From Streptomonospora nanhaiensis (GTDB lineage: Bacteria; Actinomycetota; Actinomycetes; Streptosporangiales; Streptosporangiaceae), in assembly GCF_026642255.1 (NCBI RefSeq), contig NZ_CP113264.1:2914001-2978000 (forward strand): 64,000 nucleotides of DNA, given 5' to 3'. The notes below the pieces were generated by a model that worked only from the letters and a program-made list of their open reading frames with translations, was not told the DNA's origin and made no database searches. The position numbers and the translations under genes are program-made. Below are positions 40,823-49,954 of the stretch, one piece after another. Each line of letters starts with the position of its first letter. Position 1 is the first letter of the stretch.

Positions 40823-41833
40823 TCAGGAGCCCGAGATGAGGCCGAGGTCGGTCATGAGCGTGCGGATCCGGACCTCCTCGTCGGTGAGGAACTCCGCGAA
40901 CTCCTCCGGACCGGCCCAGTTCGGCTGCCAGTAGTTGCGGTCGGTCGCCTCCTGCCAGGACTCGGCCCCGTACATCTCCTCGGTGATCGCCAGGAGCTCC
41001 GCCCGGTCCTCGTCGGTGATCCCGGGGGCGGCGACGAGGCCGCGCCAGTTGACCAGGTCGACGGAGGGGTAGCCGAGTTCGGCGGTGGTCGGGATGTCGA
41101 ACCCGTCGAGGCGCTCGGGCGCCACGACGGCCAGCGCCCGCAGCCGCCCGCCCTCGATGAGGTCGCGGAAGTCGTTGAACCCGGTGACGCCGATCTGCAC
41201 GGTGCCGCCGGCGTCGGAGAGCAGGGAGATCGTCAGCTCCCCGCCCCCGGCGTGCGGCGTGTAGTGCAGGTCGGCGGGGTCCAGCCCCGCGGCCTCGGCG
41301 AGCTGCCCGGCGACCAGGTGGTCGGGCGATCCGGCCGACCCGCCGCCCACGGGGATGTCCGGGTCCTCCTCCCAGGCCCGGAGGAAGTCGTCCAGGGTCT
41401 GCCAGGGGGAGTCCGCGGGGACCGCGATCACCTCGAAGTCGTCGGTCAGGCGCGCGATCGGCGTCACGTCGCTCAGCCGGACCGGGGAACCGCCCATCTC
41501 CACGCCGCCGACCATGGCGGCGCCGGTGACCATCACGGTGGTGGGCTCCCCGTCGAGCCTGGCCAGCTGACCCAGGCCGATGGTCCCGCCCGCGCCGGGC
41601 ACGTTGACCACCTGGACGTTGTTGACGATCGATTCCGTCCTGGTGGCCTGCTGGAACTCGCGGGCGGCCAGGTCCCAGCCCCCTCCGGCCGCGGCGGGGG
41701 CGATGACCGTCAGGGCGGAGCGGGCGCGCGAGCCCTCGTCGCCGCCCGCGGCGTCCTGCACGGCGAAGAACCCGGTCGTCACGACCAGGGCGAGGCCGAT
41801 CCCGGCGCCGAGGAGGCCCTTGTCGCCGATCAC
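40823..41833 (-). CDS. tctC: Tripartite tricarboxylate transporter substrate-binding protein TctC
   Basis: 336 residues, Bug/TctC family. An N-terminal hydrophobic segment (about 6-24) acts as signal or anchor; there is no lipobox Cys. The mature part shows AAGGGWDLAAREFQQATRTE, VNVPGAGGTIGLGQLARLD, MVTGAAMVGG and the late NWRGLVAAPGIT block typical of the family. It captures citrate or a related tricarboxylate outside the cell. GTG start overlaps the usp stop by four bases. Confidence 0.95.
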   Translation of the reverse strand: MIGDKGLLGAGIGLALVVTTGFFAVQDAAGGDEGSRARSALTVIAPAAAGGGWDLAAREFQQATRTESIVNNVQVVNVPGAGGTIGLGQLARLDGEPTTVMVTGAAMVGGVEMGGSPVRLSDVTPIARLTDDFEVIAVPADSPWQTLDDFLRAWEEDPDIPVGGGSAGSPDHLVAGQLAEAAGLDPADLHYTPHAGGGELTISLLSDAGGTVQIGVTGFNDFRDLIEGGRLRALAVVAPERLDGFDIPTTAELGYPSVDLVNWRGLVAAPGITDEDRAELLAITEEMYGAESWQEATDRNYWQPNWAGPEEFAEFLTDEEVRIRTLMTDLGLISGS

Positions 41834-42249
41834 GCGGGGCCTCCCGCTCTGCGGGGCCCGGCTCCGGACTTCACCGCGAGCACGGGGCACGACGCCTCCA
41901 GGAGCAGGCGCTGGGCCGTGCTGCCCATGAGCAGCTTGCCGATCGCGGAGCGGTGGCGGACCCCGATGACGAGCAGGTCGGCGTCCAGCTCCTCGGTGAG
42001 GTCCAGGAGGGCGGCCGCCGCGTCGGCGTCGGCCAGGCGTACGGCCCTCGCCCGGACCCCCTCGGCCTCCGCGCGCCCGACGAGTTCGCGGACCCGGGAC
42101 TCGTCGGCGGCCCGTGTGTCGGCGGCGGCGTCGTCCGAGACGGCGTTGGCGATCACCAACTCGCCGCCCTGGAGCCCCGCCTGTCGGACCGCCTGCGCGA
42201 AGGCCGCCTCGGCGGACTCCACGGGGGCGTGTGCGAGCACCACTGTCAT
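41830..42249 (-). CDS. Universal stress protein (UspA) domain protein
   Basis: 139 residues with the ATP-binding G-x-x-G-x9-GS signature: GVRHRSAIGKLLMGSTAQRLL (about 96-116) and the closing PVLAVKSG. It is the first gene of the tct operon and its stop overlaps the tctC start; Usp genes are often found next to Tct/TRAP importers. It likely binds ATP and may sense energy state for the importer. The upstream region has the TATAGGCT half-site. Confidence 0.92.
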   Translation of the reverse strand: MTVVLAHAPVESAEAAFAQAVRQAGLQGGELVIANAVSDDAAADTRAADESRVRELVGRAEAEGVRARAVRLADADAAAALLDLTEELDADLLVIGVRHRSAIGKLLMGSTAQRLLLEASCPVLAVKSGAGPRRAGGPA

Positions 42250-42290
42250 CTGCTCCTCCTCGAACCATCCGTGACTGGCGTCACAGTGTG

Positions 42291-42305
42291 CAGTGTATAG
42301 GCTGT
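42291..42305. promoter_or_regulatory. Possible GntR half-site before usp-tctCBA
   Basis: TATAGGCT (42296-42303) repeats one half of the 14-bp palindrome at 35930-35943. The other half is poorly kept. It lies 47 bases upstream of the usp start. Confidence 0.45.
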
Positions 42306-42490
42306 ATCACCGGGGCCGATCCGTCAATAGCAGCAGGTGGCACGGCGGCCGGAGCGGCGCCGGCGGCCCGCGGCGGGGGCAGGGGCGGCCGGACGAGCGC
42401 GGATCGGCGGAGGCCGCGGCGCACGCCGCCCCGGGGGAGGGGCCGGGAGGGGCCCGTGTCCCAGGGCGGCGCCGGAACCCGGCCGCGGGG

Positions 42491-43525
42491 TCAGCCGCCG
42501 GACGCGCCCGACCCCGCGGAGGCCGGCCCCAGCGGGAAATGGCAGGCGGCCGTGTGTGCCGGGTCCCCGGACACCGCCTCCACGGGCGGGGCGGTCCGGG
42601 AGCACAGGTCCTCGGAGTGGCGGCACCGGGTGCGGAAGCGGCACCCCGACGGCGGATCGACCGGCGAGGGCACCTCACCGGTCAGCAGGATGCGCTCCCG
42701 GGAGGGCGCGTCGGACCGGAGGGGGGACGGGGCGGAGGACAGCAGCGCCGCCGTGTAGGGGTGGCGAGGGTTCGTGAAGATCTCCTCGGTGCTCCCCGTC
42801 TCCACCACACCGCCCAGGTACATCACCGCCACGCGGTCGGCCACGTGGCGCACCACCGACAAGTCGTGTGAGATGAAGACGTAGGAGACGCCGAGCTCGG
42901 CCTGCAGTTCGGCGAGCAGGTTCAGGACCTGTGCCTGCACGGACAGGTCCAGGGCGGACACGGGTTCGTCGCACACGATGACGTCGGGGTCCAGTGCCAG
43001 CGCACGCGCGATCCCGATGCGCTGCCGCTGGCCCCCGGAGAACTCCTGGGGGTAGCGGTGGGCGTCACCGGCCCGCAGGCCGACCATCTCCAGCAGCCGG
43101 CGCACCCGCTCGGCCCGGTCCCGCCGGGGGACGAGGTCGCGGTGGGTGCGCCACGGCTCGCTGATCAGCTCGGCCGCGTTCAGACGGGGGTTGAGGGACG
43201 CGAAGGGGTCCTGGAACACCATCTGCACCCGCCGCCGCCACGCGAGGAGCTGCTTGCCGCGCAGGGCGAACGGGTCGGTCCCGTCGAAGCTCAGCGTTCC
43301 CCGGTCCGGACGCTCCAGCATGAGCAGGACCCGGGCCAGGGTGGACTTGCCGCACCCGGACTCGCCCACCAGCCCCAGCGTCTCACCGCGGTCCAGGGTG
43401 AGGTCGACCCCGTCCAAGGCGCGCAGCGACGTGCTCCCCGACGCACTCCGGGGCACCCTGAAGCTCTTGGTCAGGCCGCTCGCCCGGAGCAGCGGCCCGA
43501 CGGGCGGCGCCGTGGTCTCAGGCAT
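42491..43525 (-). CDS. Oligopeptide/dipeptide ABC transporter ATPase (DppF/OppF type)
   Basis: 344 residues: Walker A GESGCGKST (54-62), signature FSGGQRQR, Walker B VIVCDEPVSALD and the C-terminal oligo_HPY extension with its Cys cluster CRFRTRCRHSEDLC. Partner of the DppD-type ATPase at 43518 with which it overlaps by eight bases. Last gene of the five-gene importer. The substrate may be a peptide, nickel or a glycoside; the sequence alone does not decide. Confidence 0.95.
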   Translation of the reverse strand: MPETTAPPVGPLLRASGLTKSFRVPRSASGSTSLRALDGVDLTLDRGETLGLVGESGCGKSTLARVLLMLERPDRGTLSFDGTDPFALRGKQLLAWRRRVQMVFQDPFASLNPRLNAAELISEPWRTHRDLVPRRDRAERVRRLLEMVGLRAGDAHRYPQEFSGGQRQRIGIARALALDPDVIVCDEPVSALDLSVQAQVLNLLAELQAELGVSYVFISHDLSVVRHVADRVAVMYLGGVVETGSTEEIFTNPRHPYTAALLSSAPSPLRSDAPSRERILLTGEVPSPVDPPSGCRFRTRCRHSEDLCSRTAPPVEAVSGDPAHTAACHFPLGPASAGSGASGG

Positions 43526-44537
43526 CGGTGGCCTCCTTCCAGTAGTGGCAGGCGACCGTGCGGCCGCGTTCGTCCCCGGACAGCTCCGGCCGGTGCGAGG
43601 CGCACCGCTCGCGCGCCAGGTGGCAGCGGGAGCGGAACGCGCACCCGCTGGGGACCGCCCGCAGGTCGGGCGGGCTGCCGGGGATGAACCTCAGCGGTTC
43701 GCCGGGCCTGCCGCCCCCCGGAACCGAGGAGAGCAGGCCCCGTGTGTAGGGGTGGCGGGGAGCGGCGAAGACCTCGCCGATCGGCCCGGTCTCCACGATT
43801 GCCCCGGCGTACATCACGGCCACGTCGTCGGCGTGCTCGGCGGCGACCGCGAGGTCGTGGGTGATGAGGACCAGTGCCATGTCCCGCTCGGTGCGCAGGT
43901 CGCGGAGCAGCTCCATGATCTGGGCCTGCACCGTGACGTCGAGGGCGGTGGTGGGCTCGTCGGCGAGCAGCACCGAGGGCCGCAGCGCCACCGCCATGGC
44001 GATCAGCAGCCTCTGGCGCATACCGCCGGAGAACTGGTGCGGATAGGCGCCGGCCCGGGAGCGCGCTTCGGGGATGCCCACCCGTTCCATGAGTTCCACA
44101 GCCCTGTCCCGGGCCGCCCGGCGCGACAACCCCTCGTGGATGCGGAAGGGCTCGCCGAGCTGGGCGCCTACGGTGAACACCGGGTTCAGTGCGGTCAGGG
44201 CGTCCTGGAACACGATGGCGAGTTCGGGGCCGGCCAGGCGGCGCCGCTCCGACGCCCCGAGCGCCAGCAGGTCCGCGCCGTTCAGGCGGATCCGGCCGCC
44301 GACCACGTCGGCGACCGGGTCGAGGAGCCCGGCGATCGCCAGCGCCGTCATGCTCTTGCCGCACCCGGACTCGCCCAGCAGCGCCAGGGTCCGGCCCGAG
44401 CGCACGGTGAAGCTCACGTCGCGGACCGCGTGCGCGACCCCCTCGGGGGTCCGGATGTCGACCGAGAGCCCGTCCACCTCCATCGCGGCCGGGTCCGTGG
44501 GCCGTGTCCGGTGGATGCTCTCCCGGAGAGCGTTCAT
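43518..44537 (-). CDS. Oligopeptide/dipeptide ABC transporter ATPase (DppD/OppD type)
   Basis: 339 residues: Walker A GESGCGKSM (near 54), a variant whose usual final Ser/Thr is Met. That residue coordinates Mg2+, but GKSM is common in DppD proteins. Signature FSGGMRQR, Walker B LLADEPTTALD, C-terminal GCAFRSRCHLARERC cluster. It overlaps the permease by four bases (ATGA). Confidence 0.95.
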   Translation of the reverse strand: MNALRESIHRTRPTDPAAMEVDGLSVDIRTPEGVAHAVRDVSFTVRSGRTLALLGESGCGKSMTALAIAGLLDPVADVVGGRIRLNGADLLALGASERRRLAGPELAIVFQDALTALNPVFTVGAQLGEPFRIHEGLSRRAARDRAVELMERVGIPEARSRAGAYPHQFSGGMRQRLLIAMAVALRPSVLLADEPTTALDVTVQAQIMELLRDLRTERDMALVLITHDLAVAAEHADDVAVMYAGAIVETGPIGEVFAAPRHPYTRGLLSSVPGGGRPGEPLRFIPGSPPDLRAVPSGCAFRSRCHLARERCASHRPELSGDERGRTVACHYWKEATDA

Positions 44538-45517
44538 CTACCTGCCTCCTCGGCTCTGCGGGCGGTCGCGCGGGCCCTGCCGCGCGGCACGGTCAGCCGC
44601 CACCTCTGGGCGGGGTCGGTCGCCAGCCGGGCCCAGGAGGCCAGGGTGGTCGCCGAGACGGTCGTCATGACGATGGCCAGGCCGGGGAAGACCGCGATCC
44701 ACCAGGCGGTCTGGAGCTCCTGGCGCCCCTGGGCCACCATCAGCCCCCAGCTCAGGTCCGGCGGCTGGATGCCGATGCCCAGAAAGCTCAATGACGACTC
44801 CGTGAGCATCACGAAGCAGAAGTCGAGCGTGGCGACGGTGATCAGCGTGGGCATCACGGTCGGGGCGACGTGGCGCCGGATGATGCTCCCCCCGCGGGCG
44901 CCGAAAGTGCGGGCCGCGTCCACGAACAGGCGGCTGCGCAGCTCGGCGGACTCGGCGCGCGCCGTGCGCAGGTAGACCGGGACGCGGGCGATCGCCAGGA
45001 CCAGGACCAGGGTCGCGACGCTGGGCGAGAACACGTACAGGACCACGACCGCCAGGAGCAGCGACGGGAAGCTGAGGACCACGTCGGCGATCCGCATGGA
45101 CACGCTCTCGCGCCAGCCGCGGTGGTAGCCCGCCCACATGCCCCAGGCCGACCCCACCACGAAGGAGGCGAGGACGGCGGGCACGGCCACCGCGAAGGTG
45201 GTGCGTGCCGCGACCACCAGCCGGGCCGCGACACTGCGGCCCAGGGAGTCGCTGCCGAGCACGAACGCCCAGCCGTTGTCCAGGGTGAACGGCGGGAGGT
45301 CGACTGCATGAAGGTTCTGCCGGGTGGCCAGGTCACCGAGCAGGAACGGTCCGGCCACCGCGCAGGCGGCCACGGCCAGCAGCATCAGCGCGGCCAGGCA
45401 GGCGACGCGGTCCTTGAGCAGCAGGGCGAACAGGCGCGGCGGTCGCGCGGCCGGGGGCGCGGCGCCCGCCTGATCCGGGCGGTCCCCGGTCTCGGACAAG
45501 GGGTCTCCGTTCGTCAT
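44534..45517 (-). CDS. ABC transporter permease (DppC/OppC type)
   Basis: 327 residues, six membrane helices. GSDSLGRSVAARLVVAARTT (about 88-107), the EAA-like loop with FVDAARTFGARGGSIIRRHV (about 200-219) and LGIGIQPPDLSWGLMV fit the DppC family. It pairs with the DppB-type permease upstream, whose stop overlaps its ATG. Confidence 0.95.
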   Translation of the reverse strand: MTNGDPLSETGDRPDQAGAAPPAARPPRLFALLLKDRVACLAALMLLAVAACAVAGPFLLGDLATRQNLHAVDLPPFTLDNGWAFVLGSDSLGRSVAARLVVAARTTFAVAVPAVLASFVVGSAWGMWAGYHRGWRESVSMRIADVVLSFPSLLLAVVVLYVFSPSVATLVLVLAIARVPVYLRTARAESAELRSRLFVDAARTFGARGGSIIRRHVAPTVMPTLITVATLDFCFVMLTESSLSFLGIGIQPPDLSWGLMVAQGRQELQTAWWIAVFPGLAIVMTTVSATTLASWARLATDPAQRWRLTVPRGRARATARRAEEAGR

Positions 45518-46452
45518 GTCGCCACCCCCTGGCGCACGCGCGCGTCGAGCAGCGCGTAGCAGGCGTCGATGAGGATGTTGAGGGCGAAGATCGTGACAGC
45601 GGTCAGCAGTACCGCCGCCTGGAGCACCGCGAAGTCGCGTTGCAGGATCGAGTCGATCATCAGCTTCCCGATGCCGGGCCAGCCGAAGATCGTCTCGACC
45701 ACGACGGCGCCGTTGACCAGGCCCACCGCGAGGTCGCCGGCGACCGTGAGGGCGGGGGCGGCCGCGTTGCGCAGGGCGTGGACGAAGATGACGCGCTTCT
45801 CGTCGGCCCCCTTGCTGCGCGCCACCCTGGTGTAGGGGGCCGACAGCGCCGAGACCATCGAGCCGCGCACCACCTGGACCAGGACACCGAACGGGCGGAT
45901 GAGGAGCGTGGCGATCGGCAGGACCCACGCGCCCATCCCGTCGGTCCCGGAGGTGGGCAGCCAGTTCAGCGTCACCGCGAACACCAGGACGCCCATGATG
46001 GCGAACCAGAAGTCCGGCACACTCGCCGACGCGGACGACAGGAGGCCTGCGAACCGGTCGGCGAGCGAGTTCGGGCGGTAGGCGGCCAGGCTGCCGACCA
46101 CCACGGCCGCCGTCACGGCGATGGCCATCGTGGCGCCGGCCAGTTGGAGGGTCGCGGGAAACGCCTGGAGCACCGCCTGGGCGGCGGGCTGGGCGGTCCG
46201 CAGCGACTCGCCGAAGTCGAGGCGGACGATCTGGGACAGGTAGTCGAGGAACTGCACGGCCACCGGCTGGTCGAAGCCGTTCCTGGCGGCGAACTCCGCC
46301 CGCATCTCGGGTGTCGCGCTGAGGGGCAGGTAGAGGTTGGCCGGATCACCGGTCAGCCGAGCCAGGAAGAACACGCCCAGGACCACGGCGAGGAGCGGCA
46401 GGGCGCCGGAGATGATGCGGCGCCGCAGGAAGACGAGCATGGAGTCGGACAC
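45514..46452 (-). CDS. ABC transporter permease (DppB/OppB type)
   Basis: 312 residues, six membrane helices; LPLLAVVLGVFFLARLTGDP at the start and the coupling loop TRVARSKGADEKRVIFVHAL (about 207-226) are diagnostic. GTG at 46452 comes four bases after the binding-protein stop, so it is translated with it. Confidence 0.95.
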   Translation of the reverse strand: MSDSMLVFLRRRIISGALPLLAVVLGVFFLARLTGDPANLYLPLSATPEMRAEFAARNGFDQPVAVQFLDYLSQIVRLDFGESLRTAQPAAQAVLQAFPATLQLAGATMAIAVTAAVVVGSLAAYRPNSLADRFAGLLSSASASVPDFWFAIMGVLVFAVTLNWLPTSGTDGMGAWVLPIATLLIRPFGVLVQVVRGSMVSALSAPYTRVARSKGADEKRVIFVHALRNAAAPALTVAGDLAVGLVNGAVVVETIFGWPGIGKLMIDSILQRDFAVLQAAVLLTAVTIFALNILIDACYALLDARVRQGVAT

Positions 46453-46456
46453 CGCC

Positions 46457-48022
46457 TCAGTCGTTCCGCTGCATCTCGCGCAGGCGCAGTTCGTCGTTGG
46501 TGGCCGAGTTCGGCGTGTACGACACGTTCGTCGCGACGGCCATGATGCCGGTCATGTGCGCCAGCACCGCGTCGCGGACCACCTCGTCGTTCTGGTGGGC
46601 GAGCGCGTCGGCGAACGCCTCTTGGCGCTCCTCGCCCTGTGCCCGCTCGGCCGCCTGGGTCAGCTCGTCCAGGGTCCTGGTTCCGTAGCTGCTCTGGGCT
46701 CCCTCGGAGCCGTAGATCTGCTCCATCGTGAATGCGGCGTCACCCGCCTGGTTGCCGTGTTGGGCCTGGAGCAGCGTCGGACCGGCGTCGGCGGGGAACG
46801 GGCGCAGCAGGTACTCCAGCCAGGCGTTGACGTCGAGCATCTGGATCTCCACGTCGAGTCCGGCCTCGATCAGGGAGCTCTGCACGACCTCCATGGCCTC
46901 CGAGGCCCGGGGGTAGATGCCGTTGCGGCCGATGATGGTGATCGTGGTGTCGACGGCCACACCGTCCGCGCGCGCCTCCTCGACCAGTGCGGCGGCCCTC
47001 TCCGGGTCGTGGGGCCAGGCCCCGATGTCGGGGTTGTGGCCGGTGACGCCCTCCGGGACGACCTGTCCGGCGGGTTCGCCCAGGCCGGCGAAGACCGAGG
47101 AGACCAGTCCCTCCTTGTCGATCGCGTGGTTGACCGCCTGGCGGACGCGGAGGTCGTCGAGCGGCTCCTGGGTCGCGTCCATGCGCATGTAGGAGGTCTC
47201 GTTGTTGGGGAACTCCACCGCGAAGTCGCCGGCGCCGTCCTCGGGGGCGAGCCCGACGGCGATGTCGGCCTCGCCCTGGGAGACCATCGCGGCCCGGATA
47301 CTGCCCTCCGACCGCCATACGTACCTGGCCGTCGCGTAGGCGGGGGCCTCGCCCCAGTAGCCGTCGTAGCGCTCCAGGGTCAGGCTGGTCCCCTGCTCCC
47401 ACGTCCCGACCCGGTAGGGGCCGGTCCCCACGGGTTCGCGGACCTTCTCCTCGGCGCTGGTGCTGGTGGGGACGACCTCGACGAAGGACAGCCTCAGCGG
47501 CAGGATCGGGTCGGGCTCGGCGGTGGTGACCTCCAGCGTGGTGGCGCCGGTGGCCTCGGCGGTGAGCTCCCCGTCGCCGAAGACGTAGCCGTCGACGTTG
47601 CAGCCGATGTCGGAGTCGACGGTGCGGTCGATGGAGAAGGCGGCGGCCTCGGCGTCGAACGCCGTGCCGTCGTGGAAGGTGACCCCGTCGCGCAGGGTGA
47701 ACGTCCACGTGGTGTCGGAGGTCCGCTCCCAGTCGGTGGCCAGCGCCGGTTCGAGCTCGCCGGTGTCGGGGACGCGCTCGGTGAGCGCCTCGGTGATGTT
47801 GGAGCGCGTCACACGGCCCGTCGCGGTGAGCGAGGCGTCGCAGGGCTCCAGGGTGGGCGGTTCCTCGGGCAGAACGATGCGGATCGTGTCCGCGGCGTCT
47901 CCGTTGCCGGAGTTCGCGACGGTGCACGCGCTGCCGGCCAGGAGGACACCGGCTGCGGCGAGGGCGCCGGCGATCCGCACAGGACGGCGGCGGGCATCCC
48001 GGGAGGGGGGTGGGACGGGCAT
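46457..48022 (-). CDS. Lipoprotein substrate-binding protein of Dpp/Opp-type importer
   Basis: 521 residues; lipobox LLAGSAC with Cys33 after a basic, Pro-rich start. Family 5 solute-binding protein (SBP_bac_5): DWERTSDTTWTFTLRDGVTF (about 92-111) and RVRQAVNHAIDKEGLVSSVF (about 296-315) are typical. It captures peptide, nickel or a similar ligand and hands it to DppBC. First gene of the operon; GGAG six bases before ATG. It is divergent from the IclR regulator. Confidence 0.95.
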   Translation of the reverse strand: MPVPPPSRDARRRPVRIAGALAAAGVLLAGSACTVANSGNGDAADTIRIVLPEEPPTLEPCDASLTATGRVTRSNITEALTERVPDTGELEPALATDWERTSDTTWTFTLRDGVTFHDGTAFDAEAAAFSIDRTVDSDIGCNVDGYVFGDGELTAEATGATTLEVTTAEPDPILPLRLSFVEVVPTSTSAEEKVREPVGTGPYRVGTWEQGTSLTLERYDGYWGEAPAYATARYVWRSEGSIRAAMVSQGEADIAVGLAPEDGAGDFAVEFPNNETSYMRMDATQEPLDDLRVRQAVNHAIDKEGLVSSVFAGLGEPAGQVVPEGVTGHNPDIGAWPHDPERAAALVEEARADGVAVDTTITIIGRNGIYPRASEAMEVVQSSLIEAGLDVEIQMLDVNAWLEYLLRPFPADAGPTLLQAQHGNQAGDAAFTMEQIYGSEGAQSSYGTRTLDELTQAAERAQGEERQEAFADALAHQNDEVVRDAVLAHMTGIMAVATNVSYTPNSATNDELRLREMQRND

Positions 48023-48324
48023 GGGGGCTCCGATATCTGACCTGGGGCGGGGCGGGGACGGGTCTTCCACGGGGCGGGAGGCGCCCGGGGGCGGGGTTCC
48101 GTGCAGGAGGTGCGGGCGGCGAGCGCCTCAGGGGTACCCGGGACCGTCGGATCTGAGAGGGCCCTGGTGGCGGGCGGACAGCGCGTCCGGTGCGGCTCCG
48201 GCCGCATCGCCGGTGCGGTCCCCGGAACGGGGGGTGTCGAGCCCCCCGGCCGGGGCGGGGAAGCCCGGCGAACCGGAGGGGAGGTCTGCGGGCACTGCGG
48301 GCGCGGGGGGCATACAGAAACCTC

Positions 48325-48362
48325 TTGTCTACATATGAAGACGGTATCTATATTTATAGACA
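48325..48362 (+). promoter_or_regulatory. AT-rich IclR operator and promoter
   Basis: A 380-base gap (48023-48403) separates the dpp-type operon and iclR. Near its right end, TTGTCT (48325-48330) and TATATT (48349-48354) are 18 bases apart. TCTATA-TT-TATAGA (48347-48360) and an outer TGTCTA/TAGACA pair (48326-48331, 48357-48362) form nested inverted repeats. The rest of the gap shows no gene. Confidence 0.65.
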
Positions 48363-48403
48363 GCAACAGTAAGTAGGTGTCTCAGATCACGTCAAGGATG
48401 AAC

Positions 48404-49192
48404 ATGGGACTCTCCGAGGAACAGGACGCGCAAACCCTCCGGGTGACGGGCGTCCGCCCGGTGAAGTCCGCCGAGCGGACGATCGCGCTGCTGGAGTACC
48501 TGAGTGCGGCGGACACGCCGAGGTCCCTGCGCGACATCACCTCCGACCTGGGTTTTCCCCGGGCCAGTGCCTACGCGCTGCTGATGACTCTGGTCCAGAG
48601 CGGGTGGGTGGATCCCGACGACACCGGATCCGGGTACCGTCTGGGGATCCGCGCCCTGCGCGTGGGCGCCTCCTACGTAGAACACGACGACGTCGTGCGC
48701 CGGGCGCAGCGCGTCATGGACGAGATCTCCCAGGAGTGGGGGGAGACCGTCCACCTCGCCCGCCTGGACGCGCACGAGATCGTCTATCTGGCGACGTGCA
48801 TCTCCCGGCACTCGCTGGCGGTCGTCTCCAGGCCCGGCCGCAGGCTCCCCTGCTGGGCGACCGGGCTCGGCAAGGCACTCCTTGCCGGGCGCACGTGGGA
48901 GGAGGCCGAGGCCCTGCTGCCGGAGACGGTCCGGGCGCGCACCTCCCACACCATCACCGACCGTGCGGAACTGCGCGAAGAGCTGGCGCGGGTGAGGGAG
49001 CGCGGCTACGCGATCGACGAACAGGAGTCCACCGTGGGGCTGCGGTGCTTCGCGGTGGCGCTCGACTTCGGGGGAGGGGGCGCGCCCAGGGAGGCGCTCA
49101 GCTTCTCCGTCCCCATCGTCCGGCTGGACCCCGAGCGGGAGCGGGGGATCGTGGGCGCACTGCTGGGGGCGCGCGACCGCATCGTGCGCTGA
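48404..49192 (+). CDS. IclR-family transcriptional regulator
   Basis: 262 residues: winged helix at about 12-75 (SLRDITSDLGFPRASAYALL), then the effector GAF-like domain with GLGKALLA (about 150) and a DEQESTVGLRCFAVALDF block near the end. ATG at 48404 is favoured by AAGGA five bases upstream; the GTG at 48377 is longer by nine residues and has no ribosome site. It is divergent from the dpp-type operon and probably regulates it in response to the imported compound's breakdown product. Confidence 0.9.
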   Translation: MGLSEEQDAQTLRVTGVRPVKSAERTIALLEYLSAADTPRSLRDITSDLGFPRASAYALLMTLVQSGWVDPDDTGSGYRLGIRALRVGASYVEHDDVVRRAQRVMDEISQEWGETVHLARLDAHEIVYLATCISRHSLAVVSRPGRRLPCWATGLGKALLAGRTWEEAEALLPETVRARTSHTITDRAELREELARVRERGYAIDEQESTVGLRCFAVALDFGGGGAPREALSFSVPIVRLDPERERGIVGALLGARDRIVR

Positions 49193-49954
49193 CCCCGTCC
49201 CGCCGGCCGGGGCCCGTGTGCGCGGAGGGCCGCTCGGGGAGCGCCGGGCCCTGCTCCGGCGTCCCCGTTCGTCGGGTCGGCGCAGCTCGCGGGCTGCCCC
49301 GCGTGCGCCGACCGGATCGGCGGCGGAGCGCTCCCGACCGGGGGCGGTGGCGTCTCCCGTGTGCGCGAACCGGGCACGTCCGGAACCGCCGCCGGCGTCC
49401 GGCCGACACCGGCCGCCGTCCGCACCCGGTGGCCGGGACGGGTCCGACCTGGTGTTCCAGGTGGGGCTGTATGGAGGAGTGTGGCGGACCACACTTCGTG
49501 TTCCGGCGGGGGTGCTCCCCGGTGGAGGAAGCCACAGGATAACTTCGGACCGGGGTAACCAATTCTCGCGCGCCGGGTTCTTTTGTCCTGCTGTGCGGCA
49601 TGTGTCCTTCGGTCGAATGCGTCGACAAGCGGGATCTGTTGGTCATTGCCATTCTTTCCGGTGTTCTCATTTGTTTCCGAGAAAAAGAATATCTCGGATA
49701 ATATCCCCATGTTCCACAACTTTGTGAAAATTCTGGATTAAGCCATTCGCAGTTCTACAAAATAAAGTCCGCGAATTACTACTCTTCGGGTTGTGGCGCT
49801 TGTAACCTCGTGTTTTCGGCCGACCATGGGTCTGGCAGGGAGAGCGCGGCCAGAGGCCTGCGTGTTCGCATGCGCCCCTGACCCCGACCTCGCCCGTGAC
49901 CATTTCCTGCGGTGACGTTCGATTCCACCACCCCAGAGAACCTGGAGAGTGTCC
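49193..49954. other. Non-coding region, 762 bases
   Basis: The first 350 bases are GC-rich with shadow frames only. From about 49550 to 49800 the sequence is markedly AT-rich (for example AGAAAAAGAATATCTCGG), and no frame is supported. It likely holds the promoter of the MFS gene, but no clear element was placed. Confidence 0.5.

Noticed and set aside
49218..49727. Overlapping open frames on both strands in the gap after iclR
   Set aside because: Frames run across an abrupt change to AT-rich DNA, have no ribosome sites and no similarity pattern.
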